Below, in pieces: positions 30,943-39,224 of a stretch of DNA of 64,000 nt. The stretch comes from Bog-473 sp963824195. GTDB lineage: Bacteria; Actinomycetota; Acidimicrobiia; Acidimicrobiales; RAAP-2. The stretch covers positions 62,001 to 126,000 of the forward strand of contig CAWGOJ010000039.1 of the NCBI GenBank assembly GCA_963824195.1, read 5' to 3'. The number at the start of each line of letters is the position of its first letter. Within the stretch, counting starts at the first letter, position 1. The notes beneath the pieces are model-generated. The model was not told the origin of the DNA. It was given only the letters and a program-made list of their open reading frames with translations, and ran no database searches. Made by a program: the position numbers and the translations under genes.

Positions 30943-33380
30943 CGGCGGCGGGAACGCCCACGCGAGGAGCCGCGGCTGCCGCGGTCGTTGCCGCGGTCGT
31001 TGCCGCGGTCGCTACGGCCGGCGTCGGCCTCACCGGCCCCGGGGCCCAGGTCGCCCAGATCCGCCACCAGCTCGGCCTCGAACGCGTCCTCGAAGGACGG
31101 CGCCGATCGCGTGGACGACCCGGAGGAGGTGGATGGAGCGGCGTCGCCGTTACCGGCGTCCCCGCTGCTGGCCGAGTCCCGCGCGCCCTCGGGCGCGGAG
31201 GCCAGGGACAGCGACACCTTGCCCTGCGGGTCGATGTCGTCGACCCGGACTTCGACCGACTGGCCGAGCACGAGCACGTCCTCGACGTTATTGATGCGCT
31301 TTCCACCCGCGAGCGACGACAGCTTCGAAATGTGCAGCAGGCCGTCGCGACCCGGCAGCACGTTCACGAAGGCACCGAACTTGGTGATGTTGACCACCTT
31401 GCCCGAGTAAATGACCCCGACGTCGGCGGTCGGCGGGTCGAGGATGAGCGAGATCCTCCGGCGCGCTTCCTCGACGGCGTGGCCGTCCTTGGCACCAATG
31501 GTGACGGTGCCGACGACGCCGTCGTCATCGACCGCGATGTCGGCCCCGGTCTCCTGCTGCAACGTGTTGATGACCTTGCCCTTGGGGCCGATGACCTCGC
31601 CGATCTTGTCGATCGGGATCTCCATGGAGACGATCTTCGGCGCGCTGGTCGCAACGTGGTCGCGGGGCTCGTCGATGGCGGCGGCCATGACGCCCAGGAT
31701 GATGAGGCGGGCCTCCTTGGCCTGCAGGAGCGCCTTGGCCAGCACGTCGGCCGGCAGGCCGTCGATCTTGGTGTCGAGCTGCAGCGCGGTGACCGCGTCG
31801 GCCGTGCCCGCCACCTTGAAGTCCATGTCACCGAAGGCATCCTCGGAGCCCAGGATGTCGGTCAGGGTCACGTAGGTGCCGCCGTCGTAGACGAGGCCCA
31901 TGGCGATGCCCGCCACCGGGGCCTTGATCGGGACGCCCGCCGCCATCAGCGACAGTGTCGAGCCGCAGACCGATGCCATGGAGGTGGACCCGTTCGAGGT
32001 CAGCACGTCGGAGACCACGCGCAGGGTGTAGGGGAACTCCTCCGCGCTTGGGACGACGGGCAGCAGCGCCCGCTCGGCCAGCAGCCCGTGCCCGATCTCG
32101 CGGCGCTTCGGGCCGCGCATGAAGCCGGTCTCGCCGGTCGAGAAAGGCGGGAAGTTGTAGTGATGCATGTAGCGCTTGAACTCGACAGGGGTGATCGTGT
32201 CGAGCAGCTGGTTCATGCGGGGCATGCCGAGCGTCGTCACGTTGAGCACCTGGGTCTCGCCGCGCTGGAAGAGCGCCGAACCGTGCGCCGTGGGGAACAG
32301 GTCGATCTCCGCGGAGAGCGGCCGGATGTCAGAGGTGCCCCGGCCGTCGACGCGGACGCCTTCCTCCACGATGCGCTTGCGCACCAGCTTCTTGGTCAGC
32401 GAGCGGATGGCCGCCTTGACCTCGCCGGGGCGGTCTTCGAACTCCTCGCCCAGGGCGGCGCGGATCTCCTCACCGGCCTGGTCGAGGGCGGCGTTGCGCT
32501 CGGCCTTGCTCGTGACCAGGTTGGCCTTGGCGATCGGCTCGGTGCCGAAGGCCTCCACGCGGGCCCACACGTCTTCCTTGTAGTCGGTGAAGGTGGAGAA
32601 GGGGATGGTCTCGATCGGCCCGCGGGCAGCCGTGAAGGCCTCCACGAGCTGGCGCTGCAGGTTGATGGACTCGCGGATCCACTGCTTGGACACCTCGAGT
32701 CCGGCCGCCAGCACCTCCTCGGTGACCTTGGGTGCGCCCGTCTCGTAGTAGGACCACGACTTCTCGGTCCCACCCGCCTCGACCATCATGATGGCGATCT
32801 CGCTGTCGGAGTCGCCGGTCAGCGCGCGGCCGGCCACGACGAGCTCGAAGGTGGACTCCTCGCCTTCTTGGAACGTCGGGTGCGGAATCCAATCGCCCTC
32901 GGTCGTGTAGGCGATCCGCACCGCCCCGATGGGGCCGTCGAAGGGGATGCCCGAGATCATCAACGCCGCCGAGGACGCGTTGATGGCCAGCACATCGTGC
33001 GGGTTGACCTGGTCCGCGCCGACGATGGTGCCGACGACGTGCACCTCGTTGCGGAAGCCCTCTGGGAACGAGGGCCGCAACGGCCGGTCGATGAGCCGGC
33101 AGGTCAGGATGGCCTGGTCCGAGCTCTTGCCCTCACGCCGGAAGAACGAGCCGGGGATCTTGCCCGCCGCGTACGTCCGCTCCTCGATGTCGACGGTCAG
33201 AGGGAAGAAGTCGGTCCCCTCCCGTACCGAGCGGGCCGCCGTGGCGGTGGCCAGCAGGATGGTGTCCCCGATGCGGGCCAGAACGGCGCCGTCCGCGAGT
33301 TGGGCCAGTTTCCCGGCCTCGAAGGACATGGTGCGATCGGTCCCGCTGATCGGGACCGAAACGGAAATGGCGTCAGCCAT
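30939..33380 (-). CDS. pnp: Polyribonucleotide nucleotidyltransferase (PNPase)
   Basis: 813 aa from ATG 33380 with GAGGAG upstream; the open frame extends further but lacks homology. Two RNase PH domains (second core with FQRGETQVLNVTTLG), an all-helical linker, a KH domain (IPIDKIGEVIGPKGKVIN) and an S1 domain (GKVVNITKFGAFVNVLPG) appear in order. It degrades RNA 3'-5' with phosphate and can add tails. The C-terminus beyond S1 is extended by about 100 residues, ending in a basic RGNDRGNDRG tail, longer than the usual 700-750 aa enzyme and probably RNA-binding. It lies downstream of rpsO with palindromes between. The M16 protease gene follows with a TTGA overlap. Confidence 0.96.
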   Translation of the reverse strand: MADAISVSVPISGTDRTMSFEAGKLAQLADGAVLARIGDTILLATATAARSVREGTDFFPLTVDIEERTYAAGKIPGSFFRREGKSSDQAILTCRLIDRPLRPSFPEGFRNEVHVVGTIVGADQVNPHDVLAINASSAALMISGIPFDGPIGAVRIAYTTEGDWIPHPTFQEGEESTFELVVAGRALTGDSDSEIAIMMVEAGGTEKSWSYYETGAPKVTEEVLAAGLEVSKQWIRESINLQRQLVEAFTAARGPIETIPFSTFTDYKEDVWARVEAFGTEPIAKANLVTSKAERNAALDQAGEEIRAALGEEFEDRPGEVKAAIRSLTKKLVRKRIVEEGVRVDGRGTSDIRPLSAEIDLFPTAHGSALFQRGETQVLNVTTLGMPRMNQLLDTITPVEFKRYMHHYNFPPFSTGETGFMRGPKRREIGHGLLAERALLPVVPSAEEFPYTLRVVSDVLTSNGSTSMASVCGSTLSLMAAGVPIKAPVAGIAMGLVYDGGTYVTLTDILGSEDAFGDMDFKVAGTADAVTALQLDTKIDGLPADVLAKALLQAKEARLIILGVMAAAIDEPRDHVATSAPKIVSMEIPIDKIGEVIGPKGKVINTLQQETGADIAVDDDGVVGTVTIGAKDGHAVEEARRRISLILDPPTADVGVIYSGKVVNITKFGAFVNVLPGRDGLLHISKLSSLAGGKRINNVEDVLVLGQSVEVRVDDIDPQGKVSLSLASAPEGARDSASSGDAGNGDAAPSTSSGSSTRSAPSFEDAFEAELVADLGDLGPGAGEADAGRSDRGNDRGNDRGSRGSSRGRSRRR

Positions 33381-33423
33381 GATGCTCCTCAGTGTCGGGG
33401 GCATCTCCGTGTCTGGTTCCCAG

Positions 33424-33470
33424 TGGTCGACCACCTCGCACTTCGAAGTGACCGGCGACTGGCAGCCAGT
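33424..33470 (-). promoter_or_regulatory. Three palindromes in the rpsO-pnp intergenic leader
   Basis: TGGTCGACCA (33424-33433), CACTTCGAAGTG (33439-33450) and ACTGGCAGCCAGT (33458-33470) lie within 47 bp of the 121-bp gap. In E. coli the matching leader has RNase III-cleaved stem-loops through which PNPase represses its own mRNA; a similar role here is inference. They could equally serve as a protein-binding cluster. No T-run is present. Confidence 0.45.
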
Positions 33471-33501
33471 GGCCTGAGACGCCCGTGTATGTGGTGCTCC
33501 G

Positions 33502-33759
33502 CTACCGTCGAATGCCGAGACGGCTGATGATGGTGCGGTAGCGCTCGACATCGTTCTTGCGGACGTAGTCGAGCAGCCGGCGGCGCTGGCCGATGAGCTT
33601 CATCAGGCCCCGCCGGGTGTGGTGGTCCCCTTTGTGCTCCTTCAAGTGCTCCGTCAGATGGTTGATCCGTCCCGACAAGAGCGCGATCTGCACCTCGGGA
33701 GAGCCGGTGTCACTTTCGTGCAGCCGGTACTCGGCGATGGTGCTCTGCGTGTCGGGCAT
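33502..33759 (-). CDS. rpsO: 30S ribosomal protein S15
   Basis: 85 aa, a little shorter than the common 88-89. Contains TGSPEVQIALLSGRINHLTE and DHHTRRGLMKLIGQRRRLLD, the 16S rRNA helix 22/20 contact segments. It binds the central domain of 16S rRNA early in 30S assembly. Preceded on the same strand by ribF with an 81-bp gap and followed by pnp, the usual order. A GAGG about 13 bases upstream of the ATG could serve as ribosome binding site. Identification is certain. Confidence 0.97.
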   Translation of the reverse strand: MPDTQSTIAEYRLHESDTGSPEVQIALLSGRINHLTEHLKEHKGDHHTRRGLMKLIGQRRRLLDYVRKNDVERYRTIISRLGIRR

Positions 33760-33840
33760 GAAGGAAGAACCTCGGAGATTTCGTCGGAGTGCGCCGGGAA
33801 CCTTCCCCGGCCGCCGAACATGGTAGCACCTGGCCGCTGA

Positions 33841-34791
33841 TCAGGGAAGATCGGCCGAGGCGAGCACCCGCTCGGTCGCCTCCACATCGGCCCGCATCTG
33901 GGCCACCAGGGCCTCGATGGTCTCGAAGCGCTGCTCGGCCCGGAGCCGGTGGGCGAAGGACACCCGGGCCGCCTCCCCGTAGAGGTCGCCGTCGAAGTGC
34001 AACAGATATGCCTCCACCAGCACCGGCGCCGTGCCGGGCTCGTAGAAGGTGGGCCGGCGCCCCACCGAGATCGCCGCCTGGTGCACCGTGCCGTCGGCCC
34101 GGCGGAAGTGGCCGGCATAGACGGCGTCGGCGGGCAGGGCGATGTCATCGGGGACCGCCAGATTGGCCGTCGGGAACCCCAGTTCGGGGCCGCCCCGGCC
34201 GTCGCCGCGGACAACCGGGCCGCGCACCTCGTGCGGGCGGCCCAGCAGCCGGGCCGCCCCTTCGACGTCGCCCTCCGCGATCAGCGCCCGGATGCGGGTG
34301 GAGGACACCGGCTCGCGCCCATCGCCGGTGAGGCCGACGCCGACCACCTCGAACCCGTACTCCGCGCCGAGCCGGCGCAGGAGGTCGACGTTGCCGCGTC
34401 GGCCGTGCCCGAAGTGGAAGTCCTCCCCCACCACGACCAGCCGGGCCGACAGCTCGTCGACGAGGACCTCCTTGACGAAATCCTCGGCCGACTCCTCCGC
34501 CCGGATGGCGTCGAAGGGCACGACGAGTGTGCGATCGATGCCGCAGTCGGCCAGCAGCTCGAGCTTCTGCTCCAGGCTCGTCAGCTGCCTGGGGGCCGAC
34601 GTCGGACGCACGACGTAGGCCGGGTGACGGTCGAAGGTGACGACCACCGTGGACAGCTCCGCCGCCTCCGCCCGCTCGGAGAGGTCGCGCAGCAGGGCGC
34701 GGTGCCCAAGGTGGACCCCGTCGTAGGCCCCGATGGTGACGGCGGTTCCTGGTCCGGGCATCGCGACCGAGGGTAGTCGGGTGGTCGTCAC
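33841..34791 (-). CDS. ribF: Bifunctional riboflavin kinase/FMN adenylyltransferase
   Basis: 316 aa from GTG 34791, which overlaps the truB stop as GTGA (ATG 34761 is an in-frame alternative). The N-terminal adenylyltransferase domain has VTIGAYDGVHLGHRALL (nucleotidyl-transferase HxGH-like block) and SSTRIRALI; the C-terminal riboflavin kinase domain starts near RGPVVRGDGRGGPELGFPTA, with the PTAN motif. It converts riboflavin to FMN and then FAD. It is last in the rimP-nusA-ylxR-infB-rbfA-truB-ribF unit before rpsO. Confidence 0.95.
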   Translation of the reverse strand: MTTTRLPSVAMPGPGTAVTIGAYDGVHLGHRALLRDLSERAEAAELSTVVVTFDRHPAYVVRPTSAPRQLTSLEQKLELLADCGIDRTLVVPFDAIRAEESAEDFVKEVLVDELSARLVVVGEDFHFGHGRRGNVDLLRRLGAEYGFEVVGVGLTGDGREPVSSTRIRALIAEGDVEGAARLLGRPHEVRGPVVRGDGRGGPELGFPTANLAVPDDIALPADAVYAGHFRRADGTVHQAAISVGRRPTFYEPGTAPVLVEAYLLHFDGDLYGEAARVSFAHRLRAEQRFETIEALVAQMRADVEATERVLASADLP

Positions 34792-35663
34792 GCCCCGGCC
34801 AGTACGACGGCAGGCCGGATCCGGTCGGTGCCGGTCGCCTCGTAGACAGCCAACAGGTCGCCGTGCTCGTCGAGCATCGCCCACGGCCCGTCGCCGGCCG
34901 CCCCCAGCGGGACCTTGTCAAGCGGGAGCCCGGTGCGGATGGAGGCGGCGACAGCCCGCTCGACCCGCACGAAGTCGAGGTCGCGCATGGCCTGGGCCGG
35001 CGTGAGGACGGCGTCGGGGCCGATCAGCTCGAGCGGGCGCATCTCGTCCTCGCCGAACGAGCCGATGCGGGTGCGCCGCAGGTTGGCCAGGTGCGCCCCG
35101 CCGCCGAGGGCCAGCCCGAGGTCGTGCGCCAGGACCCGGACGTAGGTGCCCGAGGAGCACTCCACCTCCGCCCGGTACACGCCGGGACGGGCCGGGTCGG
35201 GCTCGATATCGAAGCGGTACACGGTGACCGGCCGCACCGGGCGCTCCACCTCAATGCCCTGCCGGGCCAGCTCGTGCAGGCGGCGGCCACCGATCTTGAC
35301 GGCCGAGACCATCGGCGGCACCTGTTCGATCTCCCCTGTGAGCCCTTCGGCGGCGGCCCGCACCAGCTCCGGGGTTACGTGCGACATGTCATAGGTGCCG
35401 ACCACGTCGCCCGAGGCGTCGAGTGTCGACGTGGAGGTGCCGAGCACGATGTCGGTCGTGTAGGTCTTCTGCAGCGCGGTGAGGAAGCGCATGAGCCGGG
35501 TGGCGCGGCCCAGCCCGACCAGCAGGACGCCCGTCGCGTCGGGATCGAGAGTCCCGGCGTGTCCGACCCGGCGCTGGCCGAAGATCCGCCGGCAGCGGCC
35601 GACCACGTCGTGCGAGGTCCAGCCCGCCTCCTTGTCGACGACCACCAGGCCGCTGACGCTCAC
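34788..35663 (-). CDS. truB: tRNA pseudouridine(55) synthase
   Basis: 291 aa from GTG 35663. GHAGTLDPDATGVLLVGLGRAT contains the catalytic aspartate (D40), and KEAGWTSHDV the conserved N-terminus; a PUA-like C-terminal domain follows. It makes psi55 in the T loop of tRNA. Four bases separate it from the rbfA stop, and its own stop overlaps ribF. The DHH phosphoesterase gene often found between rbfA and truB in Actinobacteriota is absent. Confidence 0.96.
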   Translation of the reverse strand: MSVSGLVVVDKEAGWTSHDVVGRCRRIFGQRRVGHAGTLDPDATGVLLVGLGRATRLMRFLTALQKTYTTDIVLGTSTSTLDASGDVVGTYDMSHVTPELVRAAAEGLTGEIEQVPPMVSAVKIGGRRLHELARQGIEVERPVRPVTVYRFDIEPDPARPGVYRAEVECSSGTYVRVLAHDLGLALGGGAHLANLRRTRIGSFGEDEMRPLELIGPDAVLTPAQAMRDLDFVRVERAVAASIRTGLPLDKVPLGAAGDGPWAMLDEHGDLLAVYEATGTDRIRPAVVLAGA

Positions 35664-35667
35664 CGGC

Positions 35668-36033
35668 TCACGGCTCGTCGGCCCGGGACTCCCCCTCGTG
35701 CAGCCCGCGCAGCAGCTCCTCGACCCGGGAGCCGGCGGCGATGGCCGGGTCGGCCCGGAACGTCAGGCGGGGCGTCCGCTTCATCGTCATTTGCGAGCCG
35801 ACGACGCGCTGCAGGTGCCCGCGGCGCTCCTCGAGCACGACCGACGTCTTCTCGTCGAGGGAGGCCAGGTACACGACCGCGGTGCGCATGTCGGCCGCCG
35901 TGTCGACGGAGGTGACGGTGATCATGGGCAGCTCGTCGGCGTCGGCCAGCCGCTCGAGCTCCTCGGCCACCACCTGCCGTAACACCTGGTTCACCCGCAA
36001 CGCACGCGGGTATGTCGCCGTGCGCCGTTTCAC
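35668..36033 (-). CDS. rbfA: 30S ribosome-binding factor A
   Basis: 121 aa from GTG 36033. KH-like fold with PRALRVNQVLRQVVAEELER at the N-terminus and TVTSVDTAADMRTAVVYLAS in the core. It acts late in 30S maturation, near the 5' end of 16S rRNA. It follows infB by 37 bp and precedes truB by four, inside the nusA operon. Size and sequence are normal for the family. Confidence 0.94.
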   Translation of the reverse strand: MKRRTATYPRALRVNQVLRQVVAEELERLADADELPMITVTSVDTAADMRTAVVYLASLDEKTSVVLEERRGHLQRVVGSQMTMKRTPRLTFRADPAIAAGSRVEELLRGLHEGESRADEP

Positions 36034-36070
36034 AGCGTCAGCTCCTCAGCTCGTGAAGTCCCTGAGCCTC

Positions 36071-38890
36071 TCAGCTCCTGGCGATCTCGCGCTCCTCGTA
36101 CGTCTCGATCACGTCGCCTTCCTTGAGGTCCTGGAAGTCCGACAGCCCGATGCCGCACTCGAAGCCGGCGGCGACCTCACGTACATCATCCTTGAAGCGG
36201 CGGAGGGAATTGATGGATCCCTTCCAGATGACGGTGCCCTCGCGCAGGAAGCGCACCTTGGAGCCGCGGGTGATCTTCCCGTCGCGCACGTAGCAGCCGG
36301 CGACGGCACCGATCCGGGGCACGCGGAACACCTCGCGCACCTCGGCCTCGCCCGTGACGACCTCCTCAAAGACCGGCGAGAGCAGGCCGAGCATGGCCGC
36401 CTCGAGGTCCTCGAGGAGCTTGTAGATGATCTCGTAGGTCCGGATCTCGACGTCGGACGTCTCGGCCAGCTCGCGGGAGCGCTTGTCGGGGCGCACGTTG
36501 AAGCCGATGATCGTCGCGTTCGAGGCGGCGGCCAGCTGGACGTCGTTCTCCGTGATCCCGCCGATGCCCCGCAGGACGAAGCTCAGCTTCACGTCGTCGC
36601 GCTCGAGCCGCCGCAACGACTCGGTCACCGCCTCGAGCGAGCCCTGCACGTCGGCCTTCAGGACGATGTTCAGGGTCGCCGTCTCGCCGCGCGAGATCTG
36701 CTCGAAGAGGTCCTCGAGCTTGGCGCCCGCTGCGGCCGCGACCGGCTTGTGCCCCGAGAGGCGGAACCGCTGGGCGCGGGCCTCGCCCAGCGTCCGGGCC
36801 CGGGCCAGGTCCTTGGCTGCCCGCATCTCGTCGCCGGCGTGCGGAGGCTCCGAGAAGCCGAGCACCTGCACCGGCGTCGAAGGCAGCGCCTCTTTGATGT
36901 GGTCGCCCTTGTCGTCCACCAGCGCCTTCACCTTGCCCCAGGCGGCGCCGGCCACGACGGGGTCGCCGACGCGCAGCGTCCCCTGCTGCACGATCACGGT
37001 GGCCACCGGGCCCCGGCCTGCCTCCAGGTTGGCCTCGAGCACGACACCGCGCGCCTCGCCCTCGACCCGCGCCGTCAGCTCCTCCACCTCGGCCACGAGC
37101 ACGATCTGCTCGAGCAGCTCCTCGACCCCGGTGCCCTGCAGGGCCGAGACCTCGACCACGATCGTGTCGCCGCCCCACGCCTCGGGCACGAGCTCCCGCT
37201 CGGAGAGCTGCTGGAGGACGCGGGCCGAGTCGGCGTCGGGCCGGTCCATCTTGTTGACCGCCACGATGATCGGCACCTCGGCCGCCTTGGCGTGGTCGAT
37301 GGCCTCGACGGTCTGGGGCATCACTCCGTCGTCCGCCGCCACCACGAGGATGACGATGTCGGTGGCCTGCGCCCCGCGGGCCCGCATGGCGGTGAAGGCG
37401 GCGTGGCCCGGGGTGTCGATGAACGTGATGGGGTGGCCCCGCCACTCCACCTGGTAGGCCCCGATGTGCTGGGTGATGCCGCCGGCCTCCCCCGCCACGA
37501 CGTCGGTCGAGCGGATGCGGTCGAGCAGCAGCGTCTTGCCGTGGTCGACGTGGCCCATGACCGTGACGACTGGCGCGCGCGGGCGCTGATCGGCCTCGTC
37601 CTCCTCGTCCTCGTCCTCGAAGTACCGGGCCAGTAGCTCGGCCTCCTGCTCCTCGCCGGGGTCGACCAGGCGCACGTCGGCCCCGATCTCGGCCGCGAAG
37701 AGCTCGATCATGTCGTCGGTCAGCGACTGGGTTGCCATGACCATCTCGCCCTGGAGGAGCAGGAAGCGGACGATGTCGCCGGCGCTGCGATTGAACTTGG
37801 GCCCGAGATCGCGCGCGGTCGAGCCGCGCTCGATGATGACCTCGCCCTCGGGCACCGGCGCCGTCGAAGGCTGGTAGGTGGTCAGCTGCGTGGGCTCGAG
37901 CTCTTCGAGGTTGCGCCGGCGCCGGCGCGCCCTGCGCTGCGGTGGCCGGCGGCCGGCCAGGCCGCCGCCGCCGCGCCCACCTGCGGGCGGCGCACCCGTG
38001 GGCGCGCCGCCTCCGCTCCGGCCTCCGAAGCCGCCGCCGGAGGGTCGACCTCCGAAGCCGCCACTGCTCGACGGACCTCCGGGTCCACCGCTGGGTCGGC
38101 CGGCCCCCGAGGGGCGGCCACCGGTCCGCGGCGGGTAGGCGCCACCGGGTCGGGGACCCGACGGCGTCGCGTTCGGCTTGCGTCCACCCATGCCGGGCGG
38201 CGGGGGGATCGGACGTCCGCTCGGCCCCAGGGGCGGCCGCGACCCCGGAGGTGGGGGTACCGGCCGGCCGGACGGGCTGAGCGGAGGGCGGGTGGCGTGC
38301 GAGCGCTCGGGCACGACCGGCGCCCCGGTGTCAGGCGCCTGCGCGGCCGGGGCCTGCGGCGCTGGCGCCGGCGCTGGCGCCGGGGCCGGGGTCGGGCGGC
38401 TGCTGACCAGCCGTGGCGAGCGGGGTGGGGTGTCAGTGTCGGGTGCGGCCGCCGGGACCGCTGTCGCGGGCGGGGCGGCCACCTGGCGCGGCGGGGCCTT
38501 CTTGACCGGGGCGGTGCTCGGCGCGGCCGAGCTCGATGCGGAGGACACCGTCTTCTTGGCCGGGGCCGAGGTCACGGCGGGGGCGGGGGCGGAAGCTGCA
38601 GCCGGGGCCGCCGAGGACGACGACGAGGAGGAGGCCGGGGCGGACGACACCGCCTTGGCGGACTTCGTGGCCTTGGCGGCCTTCTTCGCCGGGGCGGGCT
38701 CCTCGGGCTGGACCGGGCGGCGCAACCCCTCCGCGTCAGCCTTACGGCGGACGCGGTCAGCCTGCGCATCCTCGATCGAGGACGAGTGGCTCTTGACCCC
38801 GATCCCGAGAGAAAGGGCCAGCTCGAGCCCTTCCTTGTTGGTGAGGCCTAGCTCTTTGGCCAGCTCATAGACGCGAATCTTCTTCGGCAA
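36071..38890 (-). CDS. infB: Translation initiation factor IF-2
   Basis: 939 aa. A long N-terminal part (about 1-350) is rich in Ala, Pro, Lys, then Gly and Arg (GGFGGRPSGGGFGGRSGGG and an RRRARRRRR stretch), as in other high-GC actinobacteria. The N2 region precedes the G domain with P-loop VMGHVDHGKT, DTPGHAAFTAMRARG and NKMD, and then domains II, III and IV. It delivers initiator tRNA to the 30S subunit. The start is TTG 38890 (LPKKIRVYELAKELGL, a conserved IF-2 opening); no strong Shine-Dalgarno precedes it. Preceded by ylxR with 52 bp between. Confidence 0.96.
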   Translation of the reverse strand: MPKKIRVYELAKELGLTNKEGLELALSLGIGVKSHSSSIEDAQADRVRRKADAEGLRRPVQPEEPAPAKKAAKATKSAKAVSSAPASSSSSSSAAPAAASAPAPAVTSAPAKKTVSSASSSAAPSTAPVKKAPPRQVAAPPATAVPAAAPDTDTPPRSPRLVSSRPTPAPAPAPAPAPQAPAAQAPDTGAPVVPERSHATRPPLSPSGRPVPPPPGSRPPLGPSGRPIPPPPGMGGRKPNATPSGPRPGGAYPPRTGGRPSGAGRPSGGPGGPSSSGGFGGRPSGGGFGGRSGGGAPTGAPPAGGRGGGGLAGRRPPQRRARRRRRNLEELEPTQLTTYQPSTAPVPEGEVIIERGSTARDLGPKFNRSAGDIVRFLLLQGEMVMATQSLTDDMIELFAAEIGADVRLVDPGEEQEAELLARYFEDEDEEDEADQRPRAPVVTVMGHVDHGKTLLLDRIRSTDVVAGEAGGITQHIGAYQVEWRGHPITFIDTPGHAAFTAMRARGAQATDIVILVVAADDGVMPQTVEAIDHAKAAEVPIIVAVNKMDRPDADSARVLQQLSERELVPEAWGGDTIVVEVSALQGTGVEELLEQIVLVAEVEELTARVEGEARGVVLEANLEAGRGPVATVIVQQGTLRVGDPVVAGAAWGKVKALVDDKGDHIKEALPSTPVQVLGFSEPPHAGDEMRAAKDLARARTLGEARAQRFRLSGHKPVAAAAGAKLEDLFEQISRGETATLNIVLKADVQGSLEAVTESLRRLERDDVKLSFVLRGIGGITENDVQLAAASNATIIGFNVRPDKRSRELAETSDVEIRTYEIIYKLLEDLEAAMLGLLSPVFEEVVTGEAEVREVFRVPRIGAVAGCYVRDGKITRGSKVRFLREGTVIWKGSINSLRRFKDDVREVAAGFECGIGLSDFQDLKEGDVIETYEEREIARS

Positions 38891-38942
38891 GTGGTTCTCT
38901 TTGTCCTTGGTTCGTCTCGGGGCCCGGCGTCAAGCCAGCCCC

Positions 38943-39224
38943 CTATCCTCGCACATCAGGTGCGGGGCGCCCCCACGCCTCGCCCAGGTGTGCATGCAAC
39001 TGCTGCACGTCGGCGGCGTCGATGGAGGCTGCGAAGGCCCGGTCCAACCCGTGCCGACGCACCGCATCATCGAGACAACCCAGCGACCCCCGGCACAGCC
39101 AGGCCCCCCGCCCGGGGCCGTGCCGGTCCACCGACAGCGCCCCGCCCGGCAACCGGACGATCCGGATCAGCTGGTCGGCCGGCAGGGCTCTTCGGCAACC
39201 GACACAGGTCCGTGTCGGCGTTAT
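38943..39224 (-). CDS. ylxR: YlxR (DUF448) RNA-binding protein with apparent ATA start
   Basis: 93 aa if read from ATA 39224. The diagnostic motifs are intact: RTCVGCRRALPADQLIRIVR near the N-terminus and GPGRGAWLCR later, with a third cysteine in GSLGCLDDAV. YlxR homologues bind RNA and occur between nusA and infB in many bacteria. No ATG, GTG or TTG lies in frame between the upstream in-frame TGA (inside nusA) and the RTCVGCR motif; the first canonical start (TTG 39152) would delete it. The ATA overlaps the nusA TAA and has AGGAGG (39237-39232) seven bases upstream, ideal spacing. Either ATA is used here, or the true codon is misread. Confidence 0.8.
   Translation of the reverse strand: MTPTRTCVGCRRALPADQLIRIVRLPGGALSVDRHGPGRGAWLCRGSLGCLDDAVRRHGLDRAFAASIDAADVQQLHAHLGEAWGRPAPDVRG

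Noticed and set aside
31332..33527. A 731-codon open frame on the plus strand opposite pnp
   Set aside because: Same reason: a codon-bias shadow of pnp with no recognisable domain or ribosome binding site.
38943..39152. Short ylxR starting at TTG 39152
   Set aside because: It would remove the conserved RTCVGCR zinc-ribbon-like block, which is present in frame just upstream.
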